Assembly (NCBI RefSeq): GCF_012911025.1
Contig: NZ_WUEI01000018.1
Location: forward strand, 1-63,533
From: Azoarcus sp. TTM-91
Lineage (GTDB): Bacteria; Pseudomonadota; Gammaproteobacteria; Burkholderiales; Rhodocyclaceae
Direction: 5' to 3'
DNA length: 63,533 nucleotides
In this document: in pieces, positions 16,636-25,800 of the stretch
Layout: every line of letters starts with the position of its first letter
Numbering within the stretch: the stretch's first letter is position 1
Notes under the pieces: generated by a model
What the model saw: only the letters and a program-made list of their open reading frames with translations
Database searches by the model: none
Told to the model about the DNA's origin: nothing
Position numbers and translations under genes: made by a program

Positions 16636-17342
16636 CCCATCTTCTCCTCGCGGTTCTGCAGTATCCATTCGGCCAGATGGAGGTCCAGCGGCCAGGTCAC
16701 CTTCAGGTTGGTCGCATCGCTTTCGACCAGGCGCGGATGCAGGCCGGCGGCTTCCAATGCGCTGGCCTCGTCGGTGACTTCACGTGCGCTCTCCAGTGCC
16801 CGGCGCAGCATCACGTAGCGGAACATCTGCGGCGTCTGCGCCTGCCACAGGCTGTCGCGCGGCACGGTGGCGGCGACATGGCGCTGGCTGTCGGCGCGCT
16901 TCAGCGTATCCGCCACCGGCACGGCCAGCAGGCCGCCGACCTCTTCGCCGGCGAGTTCGCGCACCAGCTTGTCGATATGCCAGGGCGCAAGGCAGGGGCG
17001 CGCGGCATCGTGCACCAGCACCCAGTCGGACTGCTCCGCCTCGTTGGCGATGGCGCGCAGGCCGGCCAGCACGCTGTCCGCCCGGCTGGGGCCGCCGCAG
17101 AACAGGGGCACCAGCTTGGGGCCAAGTTCGCTCCAATCGTGCCTGGCCCACTCGGCGTCGCCCACCGACAGCACGACGAAGACCTTGTCTATGTCCGGCG
17201 CCTGGCACAGCACGGACAGCGTATGGAACAGCAGCGGCCGGCCAAGCAGCGGCAGATACTGTTTCGGCAGCGCAGAACCCATGCGTGAACCGCTGCCGGC
17301 TGCGGGCACCAGGGCGAAATGGCGGGGATGGAAATTTTGCAT
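16632..17342 (-). CDS. ispD: 2-C-methyl-D-erythritol 4-phosphate cytidylyltransferase
   Basis: 236 residues. The nucleotide-binding motif Ala-Ala-Gly-Ser-Gly-Ser-Arg-Met-Gly lies at about residues 14-22, followed by Pro-Lys-Gln-Tyr, and Val-His-Asp-Ala-Ala-Arg-Pro is present in the middle. It transfers CMP to MEP. The gene is divergent from the MEMO1-like gene and heads ispD-ispF-thpR. Another MEP gene, dxr, lies at 49612-50811. Confidence 0.96.
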   Translation of the reverse strand: MQNFHPRHFALVPAAGSGSRMGSALPKQYLPLLGRPLLFHTLSVLCQAPDIDKVFVVLSVGDAEWARHDWSELGPKLVPLFCGGPSRADSVLAGLRAIANEAEQSDWVLVHDAARPCLAPWHIDKLVRELAGEEVGGLLAVPVADTLKRADSQRHVAATVPRDSLWQAQTPQMFRYVMLRRALESAREVTDEASALEAAGLHPRLVESDATNLKVTWPLDLHLAEWILQNREEKMG

Positions 17343-17446
17343 GGCGCGGATTCTAACCGCGCCCCTCTCCGCCGCAATCTCCCCGCAGTATGCGCCGACG
17401 CAACACCCGGGCCCGCCGATCTACGGTCGGCGCGAACGCGGGCCGG

Positions 17447-17474
17447 TTGGTCTGGCGTCAGCCGTGCCTATAAT
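17447..17474 (+). promoter_or_regulatory. sigma-70 promoter of the AmmeMemoRadiSam cluster
   Basis: TTGGTC (17447-17452) and a perfect TATAAT (17469-17474) are 16 bases apart. The predicted start gives a leader of about 60 bases before the ATG at 17544. I did not find a clear CRP/FNR/CooA-type dyad here. Confidence 0.5.
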
Positions 17475-17543
17475 CGAAGGCCAAGTCCGCGATGCGGGCG
17501 CGGTTTTTGCTCCATTCCATCTGTCCGTCGTTCCTTACACGCC

Positions 17544-18368
17544 ATGGCCATCGCTTCTGTCCGTCCGCCTGCCGTCGCCGGCCAGTTCTATCCCGCCGAT
17601 GATCGGGTGCTGCGTGCCCAGATCGGCGAAATGCTCTCGTCCGCGGTTGCGCTGGATGAAGCGCCGATGCCGAAGGCATTGGTGGTACCCCACGCCGGCT
17701 ACCTCTACTCCGGCCCGGTGGCCGCCACCGCCTACGCCAGCCTGGCGCCGCTGCGGCAGCAGATACGGCGCGTCATCCTGCTCGGCCCGGCGCATCGCAT
17801 GCCGGTGAGCGGCTTCGCGCTGCCTGCGGCCCAGGCCTTCGCCACGCCGCTGGGCGAGATCCCGATTGCGCGTGAGGACTGGCTCGCACTGCAGCAGCGG
17901 CCGGACATGGCGGTGGATGACCGCCCGCATGCGCTGGAGCACTCGCTGGAAGTGCAGTTGCCTTTCCTACAGCTTTGTCTGGACAGCTTCGAACTCGTGC
18001 CCCTGCTGGTGGGGCGTGCGACGCCCGAGGCCACCGGCGAGCTGCTGGAAGCACTATGGGGCGGCCCGGAGACCCTGATCGTGATCAGCTCCGACCTCTC
18101 CCACTACCACCCTTACCACCAGGCCTCCACCTGCGACCGCGCGACGGTACAGCAGATCCTGCTGATGCATGGCGGCGTCGACCATGAACAGGCTTGCGGC
18201 GCCACCGCGGTGAACGGACTGATTCCGGTCGCCCGCCGGCACGGGCTGGTGCCCCGGCTGCTGGACCTGCGCAACTCCGGCGATACCGCTGGCGACCGCA
18301 GCCGGGTCGTCGGCTACGCCAGCATTGCCTTCTGCGATCCCCTTCCCGATGCCGCCCTCAGACACTGA
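17544..18368 (+). CDS. amrB: AmmeMemoRadiSam system protein B (MEMO1-like)
   Basis: 274 residues, full length for the MEMO1 family, which has the class III extradiol dioxygenase fold. Residues matching the human MEMO1 metal site are visible: His50 (Val-Pro-His-Ala-Gly-Tyr), His84 (Gly-Pro-Ala-His), Asp184 and His187 (Ser-Ser-Asp-Leu-Ser-His) and Cys218 (Ala-Cys-Gly). Bacterial and archaeal members occur with AMMECR1-like and radical SAM genes, and the shared function is unknown. The ATG at 17544 was chosen because Ser-Val-Arg-Pro-Pro-Ala-Val-Ala-Gly-Gln-Phe-Tyr-Pro is the normal N-terminus. It overlaps the next gene by 20 bases. Confidence 0.92.
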   Translation: MAIASVRPPAVAGQFYPADDRVLRAQIGEMLSSAVALDEAPMPKALVVPHAGYLYSGPVAATAYASLAPLRQQIRRVILLGPAHRMPVSGFALPAAQAFATPLGEIPIAREDWLALQQRPDMAVDDRPHALEHSLEVQLPFLQLCLDSFELVPLLVGRATPEATGELLEALWGGPETLIVISSDLSHYHPYHQASTCDRATVQQILLMHGGVDHEQACGATAVNGLIPVARRHGLVPRLLDLRNSGDTAGDRSRVVGYASIAFCDPLPDAALRH

Positions 18369-18924
18369 ACTCGGCACCCTGCTGCTGGCGCGAGCCCGCC
18401 AGGCGATTGCCCATCATCTCGGCCTGGGCGAACCGCCACCGCCGGAACCGGCGCTGGCCGAACGCGGCGCCACCTTCGTCACCCTGACCAAGGACGGCGA
18501 GTTGCGCGGCTGCATCGGCAGCCTGCGACCACAGCGCAGCCTGGCCGAAGACGTCGCCGCCAACGCGGTCGGCGCCTGCCGCGACCCGCGCTTCCCGCCG
18601 CTGGCGGCCACCGAGTTTCCCCTCATCAGGATCGAAGTCTCGCTGCTGTCTGCGCCCGACTTCCTGACGTTCGCCGACGAGGCCGACCTGCTGTCGCAAC
18701 TGCGTCCGGACGAAGACGGCTTGATCCTCTTCGCCGGCTGTCGCAGCGCCACCTTCCTGCCGCAAGTCTGGTCCCAGTTGCCGGAGCCGGCACGCTTCCT
18801 GGCGGCGCTCAAGCACAAGCTGGGATTGGCGGCAGACCATCCGGCCGAGCGCTTGATGGCAGCGCGGTACTCGGTGCGCAAGTGGATGGAAGACGGAGCT
18901 GAGAGCGGGGTAGCCAAGGCATGA
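18349..18924 (+). CDS. amrA: AmmeMemoRadiSam system protein A (AMMECR1-like)
   Basis: 191 residues from the ATG at 18349 (a start at 18325 is also open). The hallmark Leu-Arg-Gly-Cys-Ile-Gly is at residues 52-57, with Gly-Ser-Leu behind it; the C-terminus has the usual Arg-Tyr-Ser-Val-Arg-Lys-Trp-Met. AMMECR1 proteins are intracellular and of unknown activity; the conserved Cys has been suggested to be catalytic. The start lies inside the B gene and the stop overlaps the regulator gene as ATGA, so the three should be made together. Confidence 0.92.
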   Translation: MPPSDTELGTLLLARARQAIAHHLGLGEPPPPEPALAERGATFVTLTKDGELRGCIGSLRPQRSLAEDVAANAVGACRDPRFPPLAATEFPLIRIEVSLLSAPDFLTFADEADLLSQLRPDEDGLILFAGCRSATFLPQVWSQLPEPARFLAALKHKLGLAADHPAERLMAARYSVRKWMEDGAESGVAKA

Positions 18925-19637
18925 AGACCGGCCCGACCGACTTGCCTCCGCCTCACGCCGGTGGCCACGGGCACGGCGCTGGCGGACACGGTGGCGGCCA
19001 TCCCGGCGCCGCCGGCGGCCTGTTCCAGTTGCCGGAGCTCAAGCTGAGGCGCTACGCCAAAGGCGAATACATCACCTACCCTGGCAGCGGCGACGATGCC
19101 GTCTTCCAGCTGCAGAGCGGCCGCCTGCGGGTCTTCCTGTCCGGCGACGACAAGGAGCTGACGCTGGCCTTCCTCGAACCGGGAGAAGTCTTCTCCAGCC
19201 ACACCCGCGCCTGGGTGGAGGCGGTGAGCGACTGCAGTCTGCTGGTCGCGGATACCAAACGCTTCCAGTCCCAGCTGCTGGCCGATCCCAGACTCACACC
19301 GGCCATCATCCGGGTGTTCGCCCGGCTGCTCAGCAACTCCATCAACATCATCGAGAACCTCGCCTTCCGCGACGTCAGTGCCCGGCTGGCCAACTTCGTG
19401 CTGGGCCTGGCGCGCGCGGCGGATGCCGAGCTGCCGGTGGGGCTGCGGGTGCCACTGCAGCTGCGCACCGAGGACATCGCCCGCCTGCTCGGCACCTCCA
19501 GGCAAACGGTGTCCTCGCTCATCAGCCAGTTGGTGCGCGACGGCGTACTCGCCCGCGAAGGCCGTCGCGCCCTGCTGCTGCTGGACCCGGCGGAACTGGC
19601 GCGGCGCGCGAAAGGCAGCGAATTGTCGCCTGGCTGA
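18921..19637 (+). CDS. CooA-like Crp/Fnr-family transcriptional regulator
   Basis: 238 residues. A His/Gly-rich N-terminal tail (His12, 16, 18, 23, 27) precedes a cyclic-nucleotide-like beta-roll (about 38-130), a dimerisation helix and a winged-helix domain with the recognition helix Thr-Ser-Arg-Gln-Thr-Val. The run Gly-Arg-Leu-Arg-Val-Phe-Leu, then Gly-Glu-Val-Phe-Ser-Ser-His94 and Val-Glu-Ala, follows the CO sensor CooA closely as I recall it; His94 aligns with the CooA heme ligand His77, while the redox-switch Cys75 is Ser here. Residues typical for cAMP binding are missing. A heme-based gas sensor is therefore likely but not proven. It is coupled by ATGA to the AMMECR1-like gene. Confidence 0.8.
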   Translation: MKTGPTDLPPPHAGGHGHGAGGHGGGHPGAAGGLFQLPELKLRRYAKGEYITYPGSGDDAVFQLQSGRLRVFLSGDDKELTLAFLEPGEVFSSHTRAWVEAVSDCSLLVADTKRFQSQLLADPRLTPAIIRVFARLLSNSINIIENLAFRDVSARLANFVLGLARAADAELPVGLRVPLQLRTEDIARLLGTSRQTVSSLISQLVRDGVLAREGRRALLLLDPAELARRAKGSELSPG

Positions 19638-19699
19638 CAGACAGCGGTACGGGGTGGGCCACAGAATTGCGTCCATAGCCCACTCCGAGGACCGCCCCC

Positions 19700-20035
19700 A
19701 TGAACGCACCGCTTCCGCCCAAGAGCCAGCAACTGAGCAACCCCTTCGCCGAGGCGCTGGACAAGCCGGACCGCTACATCTCCTTCTGCGGTATCGACTG
19801 CGACGGCAACGCCAAGCTGTTGATGACCTACATCCGCCGCCACATCGACACCCCGGGCCAGAGCAACGCCTTCTGGGACAAATTCCGCGACAAGCTGGAA
19901 GGCCGCAGCAGCGAGCGCTGCGACGAGCTCTTCCTGGTGCACAGCTACATCAACATGATCCGCGAGCTGCTGGAAACCTACGACGACGAGGAAGGCCTGC
20001 TGTTGCTGGACAAGCTCGAAGAGGAATGCTGCTGA
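19700..20035 (+). CDS. small conserved protein ending in Cys-Cys (cory-CC-star type)
   Basis: 111 residues, acidic and mostly helical, with no signal peptide or membrane segment. It has five cysteines: Cys30 and Cys34 as a CxxxC pair, Cys74, and Cys110-Cys111 as the last two residues before the stop. The terminal Cys-Cys recalls a family I know as cory-CC-star, though I cannot verify membership here. Metal or cluster binding or a redox role is possible. It sits between the CooA-like regulator and the radical SAM gene, 62 bases after the former, with good codon bias for a real gene. Confidence 0.72.
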   Translation: MNAPLPPKSQQLSNPFAEALDKPDRYISFCGIDCDGNAKLLMTYIRRHIDTPGQSNAFWDKFRDKLEGRSSERCDELFLVHSYINMIRELLETYDDEEGLLLLDKLEEECC

Positions 20036-20053
20036 GGGCTTTCCCCTGGCCCC

Positions 20054-20070
20054 GCCGGGCACCGCCCGGC
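20054..20070 (+). other. hairpin between the small Cys-Cys gene and the radical SAM gene
   Basis: GCCGGGC (20054-20060) and GCCCGGC (20064-20070) form a 7-base-pair stem with an ACC loop. No T-tract follows, so it might only partly stop transcription and set expression ratios within the cluster. Confidence 0.4.
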
Positions 20071-20119
20071 AGTTCCGCGGCACCGTGCTAGCCTGAAAGC
20101 AAGGATTGTTCAGGCCGGC

Positions 20120-21217
20120 ATGGAAATGAATCTCCCCAGCGACCACCCCGCCCGCTACTGGCACGCCCTGGACGACGGGCGCCTCCAGTGCGATCTATGC
20201 CCGCGCTACTGCCATCTGCACGAAGGCCAGCGCGGGGCCTGCTTTGTGCGCATGAACGACGGCGGCCGCCTCGTCCTCAGCACCTGGGGCCGCAGCTCCG
20301 GCTTCTGCATCGACCCGATAGAAAAGAAGCCGCTCAACCACTTCCATCCTGGCAGCAGCGTGCTCTCCTTCGGCACGGCTGGCTGCAACCTCGCCTGCAA
20401 GTTCTGCCAGAACTGGGACATCAGCAAATCCCGCGACATGGACCGGCTGATGGACCAGGCCCTGCCGGACGACATCGCCCTCGCCGCCCAGCGCAATGGC
20501 TGCCGTAGCGTCGCCTTCACCTACAACGACCCGGTCATCTTCGCCGAGTACGCGATGGACATCGCCGACGCCTGCCATGGGCGCGGCATTACCACGGTGG
20601 CGGTCACTGCCGGCTACATCACGCCGAATGCGCGGGCGGATTTCTTCTCCCGCATGGATGCGGCCAATGTGGACCTCAAGGCTTTCAGCCCGGCCTTCTA
20701 CCGCCAGCTCTGCGGCGCCGAGCTGCAGCCGGTGCTGGATACCCTCGTCTGGCTGCGCCATCACAGCGCTGTCTGGCTGGAGATCACCACGCTGCTGATC
20801 CCCAGCCGCAACGATAGCGACGCCGAACTGCAGGCGCTTGCGCGCTGGGTCTGCAGGGAACTCGGCGACGAGGTGCCGCTGCACTTCACTGCCTTTCATC
20901 CGGACCACAAGATGCGCGATGTTCCAGCCACGCCGCCGGAGACGCTCAACCGCGCCCGCCGCATCGCGCAGGATGCCGGCCTGAAGCACGTCTACACCGG
21001 CAACGTCCACGACCCCGAGGGCGGCACCACCCGCTGCGCCCGGTGCGGCGAGGCGCTGATCGTGCGGGACTGGTACCAGATCCTCGACTACCGCCTGGAT
21101 GCGGAGGGCGCCTGCCCCTGCTGCGGCACCCGCCTGGCCGGCCGTTTCGGCCCCTACGGCAAACCCTTCGGCCCCCGCCGCATTCCCATCTCGATACACG
21201 CCACAAGCCCCGCCTGA
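20120..21217 (+). CDS. amrS: AmmeMemoRadiSam system radical SAM enzyme
   Basis: 365 residues. The core has the radical SAM motif Cys89-x3-Cys93-x2-Cys96 in Gly-Cys-Asn-Leu-Ala-Cys-Lys-Phe-Cys-Gln-Asn-Trp. Extra cysteines flank it: Cys24, 27, 31 and 41 near the N-terminus and a zinc-ribbon-like Cys-x2-Cys...Cys-x2-Cys at the C-terminus. It resembles pyruvate formate-lyase activating enzymes but belongs to the branch linked with MEMO1-like and AMMECR1-like proteins. No glycyl-radical enzyme is encoded nearby, so its substrate could be one of the neighbouring proteins. That is inference. The start at 20120 is preceded by no strong ribosome binding site. Confidence 0.93.
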   Translation: MEMNLPSDHPARYWHALDDGRLQCDLCPRYCHLHEGQRGACFVRMNDGGRLVLSTWGRSSGFCIDPIEKKPLNHFHPGSSVLSFGTAGCNLACKFCQNWDISKSRDMDRLMDQALPDDIALAAQRNGCRSVAFTYNDPVIFAEYAMDIADACHGRGITTVAVTAGYITPNARADFFSRMDAANVDLKAFSPAFYRQLCGAELQPVLDTLVWLRHHSAVWLEITTLLIPSRNDSDAELQALARWVCRELGDEVPLHFTAFHPDHKMRDVPATPPETLNRARRIAQDAGLKHVYTGNVHDPEGGTTRCARCGEALIVRDWYQILDYRLDAEGACPCCGTRLAGRFGPYGKPFGPRRIPISIHATSPA

Positions 21218-21305
21218 GCCGGCTTGCCCGCATCGGGCGGCTGTGCCATGCTGGCCCAACGCCCGTAGCCGGCCCCGGCCGCGGCCCCAGCCGAGAAGAA
21301 GCGCC

Positions 21306-22034
21306 GTGAAGCTCCGCCACACGCTGATCAGTCTGCCCACCGAAGGCATCTGGCTAGATGGCCTGCTCTCCCACGCCCCGGACGTGCGCGCGCTGGCCAT
21401 CGTCCTGCAGCCCAACGCCCACCATCCGGCCCGCGCCCGCGAGTCGCTGATCGCCGCCACCCTGCAGGAAGCCGGCTTCGCCACGCTGACGATGAACCTC
21501 CTCACCCACTACGAGGAGAGTCGCGACCCGGACGCCCACTTCAACGTTCCGTTGCTGGCTAACCGGGTGCTGGCTGCCGCCGACTGGGTGCTGCACCAGC
21601 CGCCGCTGGTCGGCCTGCCCATCGGCCTGGTATCCCTCGGCACGGCCAGCGGCGCCGCCATCCGGGCGGCGGCCAAGTCGCCCGAGTGCTTCGGCGCCCT
21701 TGCCTGCCTGGGCGGCCGGCCCGACCTCGCCGGTGCGGCGCCGCTGCGTACTCTGGTGAGGCCGGTGAGCTTCATCGTCGGCAGCCAGGACGAAGGCCTG
21801 GAGATGCTGCGCCAGGCGTACGACCTCATTACCGCCACCCGCAGCTGGAAGACGCTGGACAGCGGCGACTTCATCCATGCGGACGACGCGGCTATCCGCT
21901 CCGGCGCCAGCTTGGCCACCGAATGGTTGATCTCTCACCTGCCGGAACGTCCTCCCGCGATCATCGAGCCCCCTACCGCTGGGGTCGACGCGCCGCTCGT
22001 CTCGCCCTCGGCCACACCGCAGCACCCCGAGTGA
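21306..22034 (+). CDS. dienelactone-hydrolase-like alpha/beta hydrolase, nucleophile apparently lost
   Basis: 242 residues from the GTG at 21306, which follows GAGAAG. The middle part matches the dienelactone-hydrolase-like family, including Asp in Val-Gly-Ser-Gln-Asp-Glu and His in Phe-Ile-His. At the nucleophile elbow the family usually reads Gly-Ala-Ser-Thr-Gly-Ala-Ala; this protein reads Gly-Thr-Ala-Ser-Gly-Ala-Ala, so the serine position of GxSxG is Ala and the next residue is Ser. It may be a pseudoenzyme or use a shifted serine. It follows the radical SAM gene by 88 bases on the same strand. Confidence 0.72.
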   Translation: MKLRHTLISLPTEGIWLDGLLSHAPDVRALAIVLQPNAHHPARARESLIAATLQEAGFATLTMNLLTHYEESRDPDAHFNVPLLANRVLAAADWVLHQPPLVGLPIGLVSLGTASGAAIRAAAKSPECFGALACLGGRPDLAGAAPLRTLVRPVSFIVGSQDEGLEMLRQAYDLITATRSWKTLDSGDFIHADDAAIRSGASLATEWLISHLPERPPAIIEPPTAGVDAPLVSPSATPQHPE

Positions 22035-22150
22035 GCTTCGCCCGGCGCCCGCCGGAAACTTCGGCGCCCACCAGCCCGACGAACGCGCTACCGCAAACCC
22101 GCACCGGCGACTAATCTCGAATAGTTGCCACCGGTTACGGCCCAGCATGC

Positions 22151-22711
22151 ATGAGCATCTCCGGCGTTTCTTCCTCTTCCCCGGCCTACGTCCCTCCGTC
22201 CACCGAATCCCGCTCCGGCTCAGGGAAGGCGCAGGCCTGGGCGCGCGAAGAGACCCTGACCGAGGCGGAGCAACGCGAAGTCGCCCAGTTGGAGGCGCGG
22301 GACAATGAGGTCCGCGCGCATGAGGCGGCGCATGTGGCGGCCGGCGCCGGCCTCATTACCCGCGGCGCAACCTACTCCTTCCGTACCGGGCCGGATGGCG
22401 AACGCTATGCCATCGGCGGCGAAGTCCGCATCGACACCTCCGCCGGCAAAAGCCCGGAAGAGACTGCCGACAAGGCACGCCAGATCGCCGCCGCGGCCCT
22501 GGCGCCGGCCAATCCTTCCAGCCAGGACCGGCAGGTTGCCGCCAAGGCCCGCGCCATGGAAGTCGAGGCCCGTGCAGAGATCGTCGCGCAGCGGGCGGTG
22601 GAAGCCCAGGCCAGCGGCGGGCAGGCCGCCCCCGCCTCGCCGGCACGCGACCTGTCCCGCACCTATGATGCCGCCGCGCCGTCCGGCAGCAGCATAGACA
22701 CCTACGCCTGA
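22151..22711 (+). CDS. SprA-family putative metalloprotease
   Basis: 186 residues, cytoplasmic by appearance. A low-complexity Ser/Pro-rich start and a charged helix lead to His57-Glu-Ala-Ala-His61-Val-Ala-Ala-Gly, a HExxH motif, then Tyr-Ala-Ile-Gly-Gly-Glu-Val and Asp-Thr-Ser, as in the putative SprA-related metalloprotease family. The C-terminal half is Ala-rich and helical. Activity has not been shown for the family as far as I know. It lies 116 bases after the hydrolase gene. Confidence 0.78.
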   Translation: MSISGVSSSSPAYVPPSTESRSGSGKAQAWAREETLTEAEQREVAQLEARDNEVRAHEAAHVAAGAGLITRGATYSFRTGPDGERYAIGGEVRIDTSAGKSPEETADKARQIAAAALAPANPSSQDRQVAAKARAMEVEARAEIVAQRAVEAQASGGQAAPASPARDLSRTYDAAAPSGSSIDTYA

Positions 22712-22816
22712 GGCCACCCCCGAGGCCTGCCCGGGCCGCGCCGAAAGCCGCGCCGCGTCTCGCGCTACGACTTATCACCTAGCCCTTTCCGCGGCGCTGG
22801 CGGCGGGGCCTTCCTC

Positions 22817-22822
22817 TATAAT
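22817..22822 (+). promoter_or_regulatory. -10 element, probable mfd promoter
   Basis: A perfect TATAAT lies about 55 bases before the mfd ATG, in a 166-base gap. No good -35 is visible 16-18 bases upstream, so the promoter may be weak or activated. Confidence 0.35.
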
Positions 22823-22877
22823 CCGGCCTCATCCCATCCCGTTTCCGCGCCGCGTGCCGCCGCCGCGGCCCGAGCCC

Positions 22878-25800
22878 ATGCCCAGTTTCGACGCCCTGCT
22901 TCCCGGTCTCTCTGCCTTGCCCCTGCCCAAGCCCGGCGGCAAGCTGGACCTTCCCCCGCTGGCCGGCTCCAGCGACGCGCTGGCGCTCGCCCAGCTCGCC
23001 GGCCGCGGGCAGATGCTTACCGTGGTCACCGCCAACCCGCTGGATGCCCAGCGCCTGCAAGACGAGCTCGCCTGGCTGGCGCCCGGCCTGCGCCTGCACC
23101 TACTGCCGGACTGGGAGACGCTGCCGTACGACAGCTTCTCCCCGCACCAGGACCTGATCTCCGAACGCCTCTCCACCCTGTACGCCATCAGCCGCGGCGA
23201 GGCCGACGTGGTGCTGGTGCCGGCCAGCACCGCGCTCTATCGCATGGCGCCGGCCGCCTACCTCGCCGCCTACACCTTCTTCCTCAAGCAAGGCGCCAGG
23301 CTGGACGTGGACCAGCTGCGGGCGCAGATGGCACTGGCCGGCTATGCGCATGTGACCCAGGTGGTGAGCCCGGGCGAGTTCTCGGTGCGCGGCGGGCTGG
23401 TGGATCTCTTCCCCATGGGCTCGCCGCTGCCCTACCGCATCGACCTCTTCGACGACGAAATCGAGAGCATCAAGACCTTCGATCCGGACACCCAGCGCAC
23501 CGTCTACCCGACCAAGGAAATTCGCCTGCTGCCGGCGCGCGAGTTTCCGCTGGACGATGGTGGCCGCACCCGCTTCCGCAGCCGCTTCCGCGAAACCTTC
23601 GAGGGCGATCCGTCCAAGGCCTCCATCTACAAGGACGTCTCCAACGGCATCGCACCGGCGGGCATCGAGTATTACCTGCCGCTGTTCTTCGAAGAAACGG
23701 CCACCCTGTTCGACTACCTGCCGGCCGACACGCCGGTGCTGCTGCACCGCGACGTTTCCGCCACCATCACCGAGTTCTGGCGCGACACCCGCTCCCGCTA
23801 CGACCTGCTGAAGGGCGACCGCAGCAAGCCGGTGCTGCCGCCGGACCAGCTCTTCCTGTCGGAGGAGTCTTTCTTCGTCGCCTTGAAGAACCGTCCCCGG
23901 CTCACGCTGGCCTCCGGCGCCGCCGGCGAGGCCGCGCGGGCCCTGCCGGAACTGGCGGTGGAGCGCAAGGCCAGCGATCCGCTGCACAAGCTGAAGGCGC
24001 TGCTGCAGGGCGAATGGTGCAGCCAGGGCGGCCGCGTACTGCTGCTGGCGGACTCGCCCGGCCGCCGCGAAACCATCTCCGAATACCTCGCCGAGTATGG
24101 GCTCAAGCCCAGCGCCAGCGCCGACTTCCATGCCTTCGTCGATAGCGGCAGCGCCTTCGCCCTCGGCGTCGGCCCGCTGGCCGCGGGCTTCCTGCTGCCG
24201 GAGGCAGGCATCGCCGTCGTCACCGAGGCCGAGCTCTATGCCACCACCGCCCGCAGCCGCGCCCGCCGCGAGGCGAAGAAGGCGGCGACGATGGAGGGCT
24301 GGCTGCGCGACCTCTCCGAGCTCAAGATCGGCGACCCGGTGGTGCACGTTTCCCACGGCATCGGCCGCTATCTCGGCCTGGTGCACATGAACCTCGGCGA
24401 GGGCGACACCGAATTCCTGCACCTGGAGTACAACGCCGGCGACAAACTCTATGTGCCGGTGTCGCAGCTGCATGTGATCACCCGCTACGCCGGTGCCGAC
24501 CCGGAGGCGGTGGATCTCCACCGCCTCGGCTCCGGCCAGTGGGAAAAGGCTAAGAAGAAGGCGGCGATGCAGGTGCGCGACACCGCCGCCGAGTTGCTCG
24601 CCCTCTACGCCCAGCGCGCCGCGCGCCCCGGCCACCGCTTCGATTTCAAGCAGCACGACCTGGAAGCCTTCGCCGAGGCCTTCGGCTTCGACACCACGCC
24701 GGACCAGCAGGCCGCCATCGACGCGGTGGTGGCCGACATGAAGTCCGGCCGGCCGATGGACCGCCTGGTGTGCGGCGACGTCGGTTTCGGCAAGACCGAA
24801 GTCGCGCTGCGGGCCGCCTTCATCGCCGTCGCCGATGGCAAGCAGGTGGTGGTGCTGTGTCCGACCACGCTGCTGGCCGAGCAGCACTACCAGACCTTCA
24901 CCGACCGCTTCGCCGACTGGCCGATCAAGATCGCCGAGCTGTCGCGCTTCAAATCGGCCAAGGAGCAGGCGGAAGCGCTGGTCCAGCTCGGCGAGGGCAA
25001 GGTGGACATCATCATCGGCACCCACCGCCTGCTGCAGAAGGATGTGGTGTTCAAGCGCCTGGGCCTGGTCATCATCGACGAGGAACACCGCTTCGGCGTA
25101 CGCCAGAAGGAGGCGCTGAAACAGCTGCGCAGCGAGGTGGACATCCTCACCCTCACCGCCACGCCGATTCCCCGCACCCTGGGGCTGGCGATGGAGGGCC
25201 TGCGCGAGTTCTCGGTGATCGCCACCGCGCCGCAGAAACGGCTGGCGATCAAGACCTTCGTGCAGCGCTGGAGCAAGGGCATCGTGCGCGAGGCGGTGCT
25301 GCGCGAGTTCAAGCGCGGCGGCCAGGTGTACTTCCTCCACAACGAGGTGGACACCATAGAAAGCGTGCGCAACGAACTGGCCGAGCTGGTACCGGAGGCG
25401 CGTATCGTCGTCGGCCACGGCCAGCTGCCGGAGCGCGAACTGGAGCGGGTGATGCGCGACTTCACCCAGCAGCGCGCCAACCTGCTGTTGTGCACCACCA
25501 TCATCGAAACCGGTATCAACATCCCCACCGCCAACACCATCATCATCAACCGCGCCGACCGCTTCGGCCTCGCCCAGCTGCACCAGCTGCGCGGCCGCGT
25601 CGGCCGTTCGCACCACCAGGCCTACGCCTACCTGCTGACCGATGCCAACGCCAAGCCCACCGCCCAGGCGCAGAAGCGGCTGGAAGCGATCTCGATGATG
25701 GAGGAGCTTGGCTCCGGCTTCTACCTGGCGATGCACGACCTGGAGATCCGCGGCGCCGGCGAGGTGCTGGGCGAGAGCCAGTCCGGCGAGATCCAGCAGG

